Assembly: GCF_011045125.1 (NCBI RefSeq)
Contig: NZ_JAAKZF010000023.1
Coordinates: 1 to 64,000 of the forward strand
Source of the DNA: Allomesorhizobium camelthorni
GTDB taxonomy: Bacteria > Pseudomonadota > Alphaproteobacteria > Rhizobiales > Rhizobiaceae
DNA: 64,000 nt
Direction of reading: 5' to 3'
Position 1 is the first letter of the stretch. Each line of letters opens with the position of its first letter. This document shows, in pieces, positions 27,897 through 36,177 of this stretch. The position numbers and the translations under genes were made by a program. The notes beneath the pieces were generated by a model, which saw only the letters and a program-made list of their open reading frames with translations, made no database searches and was not told where the DNA came from.

Positions 27897-28874
27897 TCAC
27901 GCCGACTTGGCGACGCCCGCCGTCTCCGGTACCGGCGTCAGCGGCTTTCCCTCGGAAAACCAGGCGACGAGATTATCCACGACCAGATCCGCCATGGCGT
28001 TGCGCGTGTGGACAGAAGCCGAGCCGACATGCGGCAGAAGCGTCGCGTTGGGCAGGTCGATGAGCGCCTGCGGAACGCGCGGTTCGTCGGCAAAGACATC
28101 GAGGCCCGCCGCCCGGATCACGCCGCCGGAAAGCGCCGCGATCAGCGCCTCCTCGTCGACCGTGCTGCCGCGGCCGATATTAACGAACACGCCGTCCGGC
28201 CCGAGCGCCCTCAGGACCTCGGCATTGACCGCCTTTTCGGTCGAAGCCGTGCCGGGCGCGACGGATATCAGCGTATCAACGGCGGCTGCAAGGCCTGCCA
28301 GGGTCGGATGGTATTCGTAGGAAAGCCCCTCGACGCGGCGCCGGTTGTGATAGGCGATCGACAGGCCGAACGCCTCCAGCCGCTTTGCAATGGCCATGCC
28401 GATGCGGCCCATGCCGAAAATGCCGGCATGCCGCCCGCGCAGCGTCGCCTTGGTCAAGGGATAAGGCCCCTCCTTGACCCAGCGGCCCTGCCGCAGCCAG
28501 TTTTCGGCGCGCGCCAATTCGCGCACCGTGTTGATGAGCAGGCCGAGCGCTGTATCGGCCACTTCCTCGGTCAGCACATCGGGCGTATTGGTCACCATCA
28601 CGCCCTTGGCGGCGGCGTGGCGGGCGTCGACCGCGTCGTAGCCGACGCCGAAACTGGCAATGATTTCGAGATTGGGCAGGGCGTCGATGAAGGCTGCGTC
28701 GATCGCCGTCATCGCGGCGACGCCGCGCACCGTGCCTGCCAGTCCGTCGGAGATGAGCGACTTATCGGCCCTGTCCAGGCGGACCATTTTGAAAGCCTTG
28801 TCGACACGCGCCAAGGCGCGCTCGTGCAGCCGGCCTGGAACGAGGATGGTCACGGCGGAGCGGTCGCTGGTCAT
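27897..28874 (-). CDS. D-isomer-specific 2-hydroxyacid dehydrogenase (GhrB-like)
   Basis: This 325-residue NAD(P)-dependent dehydrogenase reduces glyoxylate, hydroxypyruvate or related 2-oxo acids. The Rossmann motif GIFGMGRIGMAIAKRL lies at about residues 150-165, followed by YHNRR, whose Arg pair favours NADP(H). Catalytic residues are visible as Arg in NIGRGSTVDEEAL, Glu in DVFADEPRVP and His in LLPHVGSAS. The protein begins MTSDRSAVTILVPG. It could act on glyoxylate-derived metabolites from purine breakdown, along with the glycerate kinase at 38.6 kb, but it stands alone. Confidence 0.9.
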   Translation of the reverse strand: MTSDRSAVTILVPGRLHERALARVDKAFKMVRLDRADKSLISDGLAGTVRGVAAMTAIDAAFIDALPNLEIIASFGVGYDAVDARHAAAKGVMVTNTPDVLTEEVADTALGLLINTVRELARAENWLRQGRWVKEGPYPLTKATLRGRHAGIFGMGRIGMAIAKRLEAFGLSIAYHNRRRVEGLSYEYHPTLAGLAAAVDTLISVAPGTASTEKAVNAEVLRALGPDGVFVNIGRGSTVDEEALIAALSGGVIRAAGLDVFADEPRVPQALIDLPNATLLPHVGSASVHTRNAMADLVVDNLVAWFSEGKPLTPVPETAGVAKSA

Positions 28875-29086
28875 GTCGGATTTCTTTCAGGAAGCCTTCG
28901 AGGGACGATGGCCCTGCGGCCGAGGACGTACGCCAGACCGGCGTCGCCGTGATTTGCCAGAACAGCAAATTCCGACCGCAGGGGCGCCGAGCGCGAGAGC
29001 GCCTGCTGGCCGATCACCACTCGAGCACGAAAAAACTTTAGCATAGGAGCGCGCCGCCGGGCAATTACGGATGCGGAATGTTGCCT

Positions 29087-29233
29087 TAGGGTGTGTTGAG
29101 ATTCAGGTCAGGCCGAGGCGAAAATGGTGGATTTCGAGAACCGGAACACAGCGTACGTTCAGGTACGCGAGTACCGGAAGCGGAGAAAGCTGCCATTTGC
29201 AGGCCGGCCTCACCTGAATATCGACACGCCCTA
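29087..29233. repeat. MITE-like element with 29-bp imperfect terminal inverted repeats
   Basis: The ends TAGGGTGTGTTGAGATTCAGG and, inverted, TAGGGCGTGTCGATATTCAGG continue into matching AGGCCG blocks (about 25 of 29 positions agree). The 147-bp interior has no gene and a central hairpin GCGTAC-GTTCAG-GTACGC. The right end overlaps the LacI-family gene: its last three bases (CTA) are that gene's TAG stop codon. This fits a non-autonomous mobile element inserted at the 3' end of the regulator gene. Confidence 0.65.
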
Positions 29234-30286
29234 GCCGCGCTCCCGCGGCTTGCCCGTCGACTGGCGCACATGAAGTTCGGGCCGGATCAATTCCTGCGAT
29301 GGCCGCACGGCCTGGCCGTTCAGCTTGTCGAGCAACGCGCTGGCCGCACGGCGGCCGACTTCGCGCTGGCCGTTCCACACTGTGGTCAGCGCCGGCGTGG
29401 CGATAGCCGCCTCCTCGAGATCGTCGTAGCCGGTGACCGAAATGTCGACGCCCGGCACCAGCCCGGCGCGCGCTATGCCGTTCATCAGCCCGATCGCCAC
29501 CAGATCGTTCCAGCAGACCGCCGCCGTCGGCTTGTCCTTCAGCGCAAGGAACTGGCCGGCCGCCTCGAAGCCGGCCTGCTTGGTGCGCGGACCGGGAATG
29601 CGCCAGGAAGGCTTGACCTCCAGCCCGGCATTTTCCATCGCCGTCACATATCCCTGGAAACGGTCGCGGCCGGTCGAGGTCTGGTCGGTGCCGCCGATCA
29701 TCGAGATGCGGCGATGGCCGAGCGAAATCAGATGGTTGGTGGCGAGCCCGGTGCCATAAGCGTCGTCGCCACGAAACACCGGCACTTCCGCGCCTTCAAC
29801 AGTACGGGCGATCAGCACCGCCGGCAGGCCGTTCTCCTCGGCCATCAGAATGTCTTCCGGCGGCGTGCCGATAGCCGGCGACATGATGACGCCATCGGCG
29901 CCAAGCTGCAGCAGCGTATCGATGAAGGTGCGCTGCTTTTCGAGCTGATCGTAATGGTTGGACAGGATGAAGGTTTGCCGGCTGCGGTCGAGCTCGCTTT
30001 CGATCGAGCGCAGGATCTCGGCGAAGAACGGGTTCATGATGTCGTGGACGACGACACCGACGATGCCCGAGCGCGAGGTGCGCAGGCTGGCCGCCCGGCG
30101 ATTGTAGATATAGCCGATGGCGCGCGCATGTTCCTTGATGCGTTCGCGCGTCATGCCGGCAACGAGCGGACTGTCGCGCAGGGCGAGCGACACGGTGGCG
30201 GTCGAGACGCCGAGCGCGTCGGCAATCGTCGAAAGCTTGATCTTTTGCGCCAGTTCGCCCTCCCCGGCTGCGCCTTCAGCCAGCAT
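29231..30286 (-). CDS. LacI-family transcriptional regulator
   Basis: This 351-residue regulator has an N-terminal helix-turn-helix (LSTIADALGVSTATVSLALR, about residues 18-37) with the minor-groove hinge helix MTRERIKEHARAIGYIYNRRA. The periplasmic-binding-type sensor domain includes VVVHDIMNPFFAEILRSIES and ISVTGYDDLEEAAIATPALT. The annotated ATG lies inside a 17-bp perfect palindrome and has no evident ribosome-binding site, so the true start may be a few codons downstream. The stop codon is supplied by the end of a MITE-like element. A DMT exporter gene lies 43 bp upstream on the same strand. The effector is probably a sugar or related compound, not identifiable here. Confidence 0.9.
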   Translation of the reverse strand: MLAEGAAGEGELAQKIKLSTIADALGVSTATVSLALRDSPLVAGMTRERIKEHARAIGYIYNRRAASLRTSRSGIVGVVVHDIMNPFFAEILRSIESELDRSRQTFILSNHYDQLEKQRTFIDTLLQLGADGVIMSPAIGTPPEDILMAEENGLPAVLIARTVEGAEVPVFRGDDAYGTGLATNHLISLGHRRISMIGGTDQTSTGRDRFQGYVTAMENAGLEVKPSWRIPGPRTKQAGFEAAGQFLALKDKPTAAVCWNDLVAIGLMNGIARAGLVPGVDISVTGYDDLEEAAIATPALTTVWNGQREVGRRAASALLDKLNGQAVRPSQELIRPELHVRQSTGKPRERG

Positions 30287-30301
30287 TTAAACTGTTTAAA
30301 T
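30285..30301. promoter_or_regulatory. Perfect 17-bp palindrome at the LacI-family gene start, candidate operator
   Basis: ATTTAAAC-T-GTTTAAAT is symmetric around one central base, a form known for LacI-family operators. It overlaps the first base pairs of the annotated ATG. It is strikingly A/T-rich for this GC-rich window. Autorepression by the adjacent regulator is the likeliest role. Confidence 0.6.
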
Positions 30302-30329
30302 TTGGCTTACGGCACGGCCCGATGCGGAG

Positions 30330-31271
30330 TCAAAGCTTTTTTGCCAGCTCGGCATTTTCCGTATTGGGCGCGGTACGGCTGGCGAGGCGCAGCCTGTGCT
30401 CGCGATGGACGATATAGAGGCCGCTCGCCACGATGATGGCGGCGCCGCCGAGCGTCCAGCTGTCGGGCAGCTGTCCGAAAACCAGGTAGCCGAGACCGAT
30501 CATCCAGACCATCTGCAGGTAGGGATAAGGCGCCAGCGCCGTCGCCGTTGCCTGCCGGTAGGCCTTGATCAGCAGCCAGTGGCCGAAACCGCCGAAGAAG
30601 CCGAGCGAAATCAGGATGACCCAGTGGAAGGGTTCCGCCGGCAGCGACGCCGTGTAGGGCACCACTGGCGCCATCAGGACGACCGGCGCCAGCGCGGAAT
30701 AGAAGATCAGGCTTTCGGCGGTCTCCGACGCGGCCATGTGCCTGGTCATGATCACGTAAGAGCAATAGCAGAGCGTCGAGCAGATGGCGTAGACATGGCC
30801 GATCTCGAATACGCCGACGCCCGGACGCGTGATGACGAGAACCCCGACGAAGCCGGCGATGACCGCCATCCAGCGACGCCAGCCTGCCCATTCCCCGAGC
30901 AGCGGCCCGGCCAGCGCCGTGATTACCATCGGCGCGAAGAAATAGATCGACATGGTCTCGGCGAGTTGCAGCGATCTCAGCGCCGCGAAGTTGAAAATGG
31001 TCGAGCCAAACAGGAACAGGCCGCGCAGGATCTGGCGCGGCAGGCTCCCGACCTTGAACATCGCCGGGTTGTTCCAGGAGCGGAACAGGATCAGCACCAG
31101 CACGACATGGACGGCGAAGCGCATCCACGAGACGAACGGCGCCGCCATGCCCGACAGAACCAGATATTTCGCGCTGGTGTCGAGGAAGGAAAACAGCAGG
31201 CCCGCGCCGAATACGAGCAGGATCGCCGACACTGGCGTGGCGGCTTCGGGTCTGTTTTCAGGTGCGTTCAA
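30330..31271 (-). CDS. DMT-superfamily (EamA) transporter
   Basis: This 313-residue inner-membrane protein has two EamA repeats and about ten hydrophobic helices. The first repeat contains FLDTSAKYLVLSGMAAPFVSWMRF (about residues 30-53) and ends with FVGVLVITRPGVGVFEIGH. The second contains ATALAPYPYLQMVWMIGLGYLVFGQLPD and ends near GLYIVHREHRLR. The family exports metabolites or drugs, and some members import. It precedes the LacI-family gene on the same strand, so the two may share a transcript. The substrate is unknown. Confidence 0.88.
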   Translation of the reverse strand: MNAPENRPEAATPVSAILLVFGAGLLFSFLDTSAKYLVLSGMAAPFVSWMRFAVHVVLVLILFRSWNNPAMFKVGSLPRQILRGLFLFGSTIFNFAALRSLQLAETMSIYFFAPMVITALAGPLLGEWAGWRRWMAVIAGFVGVLVITRPGVGVFEIGHVYAICSTLCYCSYVIMTRHMAASETAESLIFYSALAPVVLMAPVVPYTASLPAEPFHWVILISLGFFGGFGHWLLIKAYRQATATALAPYPYLQMVWMIGLGYLVFGQLPDSWTLGGAAIIVASGLYIVHREHRLRLASRTAPNTENAELAKKL

Positions 31272-31365
31272 TGTCGGCAGTCGGCTGAGAGTGTATGTTC
31301 AGAAGGCTTTTGGGCGCGCGGACTGTCCTGCACAACCCCAAAACGTCTGGTCCAGCGGACGGAGT

Positions 31366-31836
31366 TCAGTCTTCGAGCTCGACGTCCTCGTCGACCTCGG
31401 CCGCCACCGCGCCATTGAGATTGGCTTCGATGCGGGACAAGAGCTTCGACAGCGCCTTCTGCTCCTTTTTGTCGAGCCCGCGAAATGCCTGCTTCTCGGT
31501 CTTGCGCACCGATTTCTCGATGCCGCGGATCGTTTCCCGGCCGGCTTCCGTCAGGAAGATATGCGCCTGCCTAGCATCGGAATCGGAAGCGCGCTTTTCG
31601 AGGAAGCCCTGCACCTGCAGCCGGTTTATGGTCTTGGTGATGGTGGGCGGGCGCACGCCGAGCCGTGTCGCCAGCTGGCCCGGCGTCTGGCCGTCCTGCT
31701 GGTCGAGCGCCAGCATGATCTGGTCTTGCCCGGCATAGAACCCTTGAGACAGGAGCCGCGCCGCAAGCGCTGTCCGCGACAGGCGCGCCGCCGAATGCAG
31801 CCGGCTCATCGTTGCGCTTTTATCCGCCTTGGCCAT
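31366..31836 (-). CDS. MarR-family transcriptional regulator
   Basis: This 156-residue winged-helix regulator has GQLATRLGVRPPTITKTINR (about residues 53-72) as recognition helices and the wing LEKRASDSDARQAHIFLTEAGR. The C-terminal dimerisation helix is long and ends in an acidic tail (EVDEDVELED). MarR proteins usually sense phenolic or fatty ligands and control a neighbour. Its neighbours are the DMT exporter (95 bp downstream, same strand) and the intradiol dioxygenase (192 bp away, also minus strand); either would suit an aromatic-responsive regulator. Confidence 0.88.
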   Translation of the reverse strand: MAKADKSATMSRLHSAARLSRTALAARLLSQGFYAGQDQIMLALDQQDGQTPGQLATRLGVRPPTITKTINRLQVQGFLEKRASDSDARQAHIFLTEAGRETIRGIEKSVRKTEKQAFRGLDKKEQKALSKLLSRIEANLNGAVAAEVDEDVELED

Positions 31837-32028
31837 TTGACACCCCTAGGCTTCGCACCGCCTCCGACAGGATAGTCGCGGCGGCCTCGTTGACAATCGC
31901 GATCTGACGGCTGGGCCGGCATTTCCGGACCTTTGCCGGCAAGCAAACCCATCGCCGACCGTGCTAATGCCAGAGCTGTATTTCAGTTAGATGACAAAGG
32001 AAAATTTTCGACGGAAAATCGGGCGATC

Positions 32029-32763
32029 TCACGCTCCCGCGTTGACCGCGATGATCATCAGCGCCTCGTAAGCCGATTGCGTTTCGCGCAGCGCCGCCTG
32101 CGACAACGGCCCCGCCCGCCTGGCGATCCCGTCCTGGCTGTTCCACACGTCGCGCTTTTCGGGACGCTCGTTGTAGGGCGCGACATTGGAGAACAGGTGC
32201 TCGCTGAGATCGTCGGGAAAGAATATCTGCCCGGTCATCACCGAGCTTTCGTCGGGAAAAACCTTGAAGTGAATATGCGTGGTGCGTCCGCGATACCAGC
32301 CGGGATAGATGGTCTTGAAGGAGACGAGCCCCTGTTCGTCCGTATGTTGGACACCGCGCAGGAATTTCTCGCCCGTCGTGTCGATGTCGCGGCCGTCGCC
32401 CTGCCCCGGATAGCCGGAGTAGTGGCCCCTGGCATCGCAATGCCAGACATCGACGCGCGCCTTCGAAAGCGGCCGGCAGTTCTCATCGACCACCTGCAGG
32501 CGCAACATCAGTTCCACGCCTTCGCGGCCTTCGGTGATGTCCTGCCGTTCTAGCTCGGGGTCGAAATAGAACGGCCCCTCGGTGGTCTCCGGCGTGATCG
32601 CGCACAGGCCTGCGCCCGGCATCAGCAGCGAAGCGCCCGCAAACGGAGAATCGCTTGCCGCCAGCGCTTCGGCGGGCAGGAACGCACCGCCGCCGGCGGT
32701 CACGGCGATCAGGCCCAAGGCCCGCCGGCGGGTGAGTTGGATGGTCTGCGGCTCAGCTTTCAT
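32029..32763 (-). CDS. Intradiol ring-cleavage dioxygenase, Tat-exported
   Basis: This 244-residue non-heme Fe(III) dioxygenase cleaves catechol-type rings between the hydroxyls. Fe ligands are recognisable: Tyr in ARGHYSGYPG, Tyr in PGWYRGRTTH, and His residues in THIHFKVF. ITPETTEGPFYFDPEL is the family's entry motif. The start was placed at 32763 because a Tat-type leader begins there (LTRRRALGLIAVTAGGG, ending near ALAA); the 72 upstream codons of the longer frame look non-coding. Export suggests a role on extracytoplasmic aromatic or quinone compounds. The substrate is unknown. Confidence 0.88.
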   Translation of the reverse strand: MKAEPQTIQLTRRRALGLIAVTAGGGAFLPAEALAASDSPFAGASLLMPGAGLCAITPETTEGPFYFDPELERQDITEGREGVELMLRLQVVDENCRPLSKARVDVWHCDARGHYSGYPGQGDGRDIDTTGEKFLRGVQHTDEQGLVSFKTIYPGWYRGRTTHIHFKVFPDESSVMTGQIFFPDDLSEHLFSNVAPYNERPEKRDVWNSQDGIARRAGPLSQAALRETQSAYEALMIIAVNAGA

Positions 32764-32938
32764 GGAACGCACCCTTGCTGCAAAGCGATCGCCCAAAAAA
32801 TCGAATCTAACGCCGGACCCGAACCTGTCCCAATGAATTTTCTGTAATGCGCCGGCCGGAAATCTGGCCTCGATTGCGACGTGCAAAACCGGTTTCGCCG
32901 TCCTATATGGGAGCGACCAATCCCTATCGAGGACCATC

Positions 32939-34000
32939 ATGAGCGACGCACAGACGCAGATTCCCGTTACGGTGCTCACCGGCTATCTCGGCTCCGGCAA
33001 GACGACGCTGCTGAACCGCATCCTTTCGGAAAACCACGGCAAGCGCTACGCCGTCATTGTCAACGAATTCGGCGAGATCGGCATCGACAACGATTTGATC
33101 GTGGAATCCGACGAGGAAATCTACGAGATGAACAATGGCTGCGTGTGCTGCACGGTGCGCGGCGACCTTATCCGCGTGGTCGAGGGCCTGATGCGGCGGC
33201 CTGGACGCTTCGACGCCATCATCGTCGAGACCACCGGCCTCGCCGACCCGGTGCCGGTTGCGCAGACCTTCTTCATGGACGAGGACGTGCGCTCCAAGAC
33301 CAGCCTTGACGCGGTCGTTGCCCTGGTCGACGCCAAGCACCTTCCGCTCCGGCTGAAGGACAGCCGCGAGGCCGAGGACCAGATCGCCTTCGCCGACGTA
33401 GTGGTGCTGAACAAGACCGATCTTGTGACTCCGGAGGAACTGCGCGATGTCGAAGCGGCGGTCCGCGCCATCAATCCGGCCGCGAAGATCCATCGCACGA
33501 CGCGCGCCGGCGTGAAGCTGGACGAAGTGCTCGACCGCGGCGCCTTCGACCTGAAGCGGGCGCTCGAAAACGATCCGCATTTTCTCGATGGCGACTACGA
33601 TCATGAACATGATCATGATCACGACCATCATGACCACGATCACGGGCACCATCATCATCATCACGACGGCCACGACCACGGCGCGGTCTCGCCGATCCAC
33701 GACGTGACCGTCCAGTCGGTCTCGCTGCGCGGCGGAGAGATGGATTCGAAGAAATTCTTCCCCTGGATCGAGAAGGTCACGCAGATGGAAGGCCCGAACA
33801 TCCTGAGGCTGAAGGGCATCATCGCGTTCAAGGACGACCCGGAGCGCTATGTCGTCCAAGGCGTCCACATGATCGTCGAAGGCGACCACCAGCGTGCCTG
33901 GAAGGACGGCGAGAAGCACGAGAGCCGGCTGGTGTTCATCGGCCGCGAACTCGACGCCGAACGGCTGAAGAAGAGCTTCGACGCGTGTCAGGCAGCTTGA
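32939..34000 (+). CDS. CobW/COG0523-family GTPase, metallochaperone type with His-rich loop
   Basis: This 353-residue G3E GTPase probably delivers or manages zinc or cobalt. Walker A is [10 protein letters not shown] (about 16-25), the metal-binding CxCC motif occurs in NNGCVCCTV (about 64-72), and the guanine-specificity motif is LNKTDL (about 157). An Asp/His stretch at about residues 218-248, made of H-D-H repeats with a six-His run, marks a metal-binding loop. The CobW_C domain follows. The WD40 protein gene starts 52 bp downstream on the same strand. No Zur-type palindrome was found upstream; only AAACCGGTTT at 32886-32895. Confidence 0.9.
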   Translation: MSDAQTQIPVTVLTGYLGSGKTTLLNRILSENHGKRYAVIVNEFGEIGIDNDLIVESDEEIYEMNNGCVCCTVRGDLIRVVEGLMRRPGRFDAIIVETTGLADPVPVAQTFFMDEDVRSKTSLDAVVALVDAKHLPLRLKDSREAEDQIAFADVVVLNKTDLVTPEELRDVEAAVRAINPAAKIHRTTRAGVKLDEVLDRGAFDLKRALENDPHFLDGDYDHEHDHDHDHHDHDHGHHHHHHDGHDHGAVSPIHDVTVQSVSLRGGEMDSKKFFPWIEKVTQMEGPNILRLKGIIAFKDDPERYVVQGVHMIVEGDHQRAWKDGEKHESRLVFIGRELDAERLKKSFDACQAA

Positions 34001-34051
34001 GGGCTTTCGGCAATGTCCTCGCTCTCCCCATCCTGCAGCGACGCCTGATCC

Positions 34052-35026
34052 ATGCCCACAGTCGCACCGCTCGATCTTTCCGGCCATTGCATTGCCGCCG
34101 CCTTCCTGAAAGGTGTGCCGCATTTCGCGCTCGCCGACGGAACCATCCATCGCCTCGACCACGGCCACAAGACATCGCAGGCCAATGACGGGCTGCTCTG
34201 CGCCACGCTCGACCTGGCCGACGCGAAGCTGATCACCGGCGGCGAGGACGGCAAGGTTTTCGCCACCGGCCCGGACGGCGAGGCGGCGGTCGTCGCCGAG
34301 GCCGGCCGGAAATGGATCACCAGCGTCGCCGCCGGCCCGCAAGGCGCAATCGCCTTCGCTACCGGCAAGATCGCGACCGTTCGGTTTGCCGACGGGCGGG
34401 CGAAGGAATTCGTGCATTCACGCTCGGTCGAGGGCCTGGCCTTCGCGCCCAAAGGCATGCGCTTCGGTGTCGCCCGCTACAATGGCGCGACGCTGCATTT
34501 TCCTGCGACCGAGGGCAAGCCGGTCGAGCTCGAATGGGCCGGCGCCCATACCGGCATCACCTTCTCGCCCGACGGCAACTTCGTCGTCACCACCATGCAG
34601 GAAAACGCGCTGCACGGCTGGAAGCTCACCGACGGCAAGCACATGCGCATGAGCGGCTATCCGGCGAAGGTCAAAAGCCTGTCCTGGAGCGCAAGGGGCA
34701 AATGGCTGGCGAGTTCGGGCGCGCCCGCGGCGATCGTCTGGCCTTTTTCGGGCAAGGATGGCCCGATGGGCAAGGCGCCGCTGGAACTCGGCACGCGCGG
34801 CAACTCGATGGTCACCTCGGTCGCCTGCCATCCGAGCGAGGAGATCGTGGCCATCGGCTACCACGACGGCATGATTATCGCCGCGCGCTTCGCCGATGCC
34901 AAGGAAGTGCTGCTGCGCCGCCCCGGCAAGGGCGCGATCACCTCGATGATGTGGGATGATGACGAACGCCGCATCGCTTTCGGCAGCGAAGCCGGCGATT
35001 GCGGCGTGATCGACATCACCGGCTGA
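34052..35026 (+). CDS. WD40-repeat beta-propeller protein
   Basis: This 324-residue protein is built of WD40-type repeats: blades such as GKVFATGPDGEAAVVAEAG, GITFSPDGNFVVTTMQENALHGW, SLSWSARGKWLASSGAPAAIVW and SVACHPSEEIVAIGYHDGMI recur every ~40 residues. The count fits a seven-blade propeller. No catalytic domain is attached and there is no signal peptide, so it is cytoplasmic and probably a protein-interaction scaffold. It follows the CobW-type gene by 52 bp. That pairing occurs in other alphaproteobacteria, suggesting it partners the metallochaperone; this is inference. Confidence 0.85.
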   Translation: MPTVAPLDLSGHCIAAAFLKGVPHFALADGTIHRLDHGHKTSQANDGLLCATLDLADAKLITGGEDGKVFATGPDGEAAVVAEAGRKWITSVAAGPQGAIAFATGKIATVRFADGRAKEFVHSRSVEGLAFAPKGMRFGVARYNGATLHFPATEGKPVELEWAGAHTGITFSPDGNFVVTTMQENALHGWKLTDGKHMRMSGYPAKVKSLSWSARGKWLASSGAPAAIVWPFSGKDGPMGKAPLELGTRGNSMVTSVACHPSEEIVAIGYHDGMIIAARFADAKEVLLRRPGKGAITSMMWDDDERRIAFGSEAGDCGVIDITG

Positions 35027-35062
35027 CGAAGGAGCTGAATAAACGGTGACAGAACGTCGGCT

Positions 35063-35512
35063 TCACCGGTCGTTCTTCATGAATACCTCTAAAGCTCCTG
35101 CCCGGCACGCATGGAAAACTCCAATAAACGCCGCTTCACGGGCGGACACGTTGGTCTTTCCCCAATAGGAAGCGTTCGTCTTTTGATTGGAAGACGGAAA
35201 AGAAGGCAGCGTGTCTCCCACGCAGCGCAGGACATGGGCTCTCACAGCTGCCACGCCACACTCCGCGCCACGCTTGTTAAGCCCTTCATGCCGCAATTCT
35301 CTGATCCTTTTATCAGCTCCGGTTAGCAGGAATTGTCTCTCTGCTTGAGAAACGCCTCTAGCCATGAGAAGGCGTTGCAACGCGTTGCGCTCCGCTGCAA
35401 CTGCGGCCGGGGGGCATGCCGCTTCAGCATCGACGGTCATACAAGCGAGTAGTAAGAACCCGAAGGCCGGTAGAAATTTGTGGGAAATGCGCGAATTGGA
35501 GATTTGTTGCAT
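35063..35512 (-). CDS. Small secreted protein of unknown function
   Basis: This 149-residue protein has an N-terminal signal peptide (MQQISNSRISHKFLPAFGF, then a hydrophobic core ending near DAEA). The mature part starts ACPPAAVAAERNALQRLLMARG, is largely helical, and has four Cys (CPP, AECG, VLRCVG, FHACRAG) that could form two disulphides. I do not recognise the family. Base composition is visibly less GC-rich than in the flanking genes, which may indicate transfer. ATG at 35512 was preferred over an upstream TTG because the signal peptide follows directly. It lies 15 bp after the next small exported gene on the same strand. Confidence 0.6.
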   Translation of the reverse strand: MQQISNSRISHKFLPAFGFLLLACMTVDAEAACPPAAVAAERNALQRLLMARGVSQAERQFLLTGADKRIRELRHEGLNKRGAECGVAAVRAHVLRCVGDTLPSFPSSNQKTNASYWGKTNVSAREAAFIGVFHACRAGALEVFMKNDR

Positions 35513-35527
35513 TGCGCTAACCAAGGC

Positions 35528-35974
35528 TCACTCGACCCCGCAGGAAATCTTACCGGTATGGGTGACCGTGCTGCCCTGCCCGTTGTTGCCGCCGGCATCG
35601 TACGCCGTGAAGGAATAGGTGCCGCTGTATTCGATGTCGTCCCCGGCCGCCATTGTCAGGATGATGATTTCGACCGATCCGAAGATGTCCGTATCGCGCT
35701 CGCGATAGAGCACCATGTTCAGGTTCTCGCCGTGAGACCAATACTGCGGCAGATTCCCACCGTCGAACGTGGTCTTGCGAAGATCGTCGCCGATCGTCGC
35801 GTTATCGACTTCCGACGAAGCGCGGAAATCGAAAACCGGAAACCCCATTCCGCGGGTCACTCCGCTCTGGATGCTGATCTTGACCGGTCCGCCTACATTG
35901 TCGCACCAGAGCCCGCCGGATGCGTGGGCCGGCGCGGCTGCAGCCAGCGCGGCGGCCAGAATGATGAAGCGCAC
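35528..35974 (-). CDS. Small exported protein of unknown function
   Basis: This 148-residue protein has a signal peptide (VRFIILAAALAAAAPAHA, cut before SGGLWCDN). The mature domain is strand-rich, with GGPVKISIQSGVTRGMG, EIIILTMAAGDDIEYSG and TYSFTAYDAGGN, and has Cys near both ends (LWCDN and ISCGVE) that may form a disulphide. The GTG at 35974 was chosen because GGGGGATCAC lies just upstream; the longer frame starting at 36034 adds only unlikely residues. No family was recognised. It shares a strand, and probably a transcript, with the preceding small secreted protein. Confidence 0.6.
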   Translation of the reverse strand: MRFIILAAALAAAAPAHASGGLWCDNVGGPVKISIQSGVTRGMGFPVFDFRASSEVDNATIGDDLRKTTFDGGNLPQYWSHGENLNMVLYRERDTDIFGSVEIIILTMAAGDDIEYSGTYSFTAYDAGGNNGQGSTVTHTGKISCGVE

Positions 35975-36043
35975 GTGATCCCCCCATTTTGCGCATGGAT
36001 GAACAATAGACAGCCGGCCGAAGCGAGGAGTCAACGGCTGTAG

Positions 36044-36145
36044 GGGCGGTTCAAGCCAGCGCTGGTTTCACCCGCCACCGCCAAGCACCAGGTCGACCGG
36101 CTCATCGCAGCATTCGGCGATATTGCCGCCGAACTCGCGGCATGA
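36044..36145 (+). pseudogene. Possible C-terminal remnant of an aminotransferase-like gene
   Basis: Between an in-frame TAG (36041-36043) and a TGA (36143-36145) lie 33 sense codons. They read GRFKPALVSPATAKHQVDRL, followed by an Ala-rich amphipathic helix ending ELAA. That pattern (ALVSPATxxxxVDRLIAAF) resembles the end of PLP-dependent aminotransferases, which often precede PuuA-like ligases. The TGA overlaps an ATG in the typical operon manner. No upstream part of such a gene remains. A chance open frame in GC-rich DNA is possible. Confidence 0.35.
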
Positions 36146-36177
36146 GACAAGCCCCTTTCCGGCAACAGGGCAGCATC

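Noticed and set aside
32001-32025. Terminator after the dioxygenase gene (ATTTTC/GAAAAT stem)
   Set aside because: The stem is only six A/T-rich pairs and too weak to claim as an intrinsic terminator.
33595-33675. CAT/GAT-rich simple repeat as a microsatellite
   Set aside because: It lies in frame in the CobW-type gene and encodes the metal-binding His/Asp loop expected for the family.
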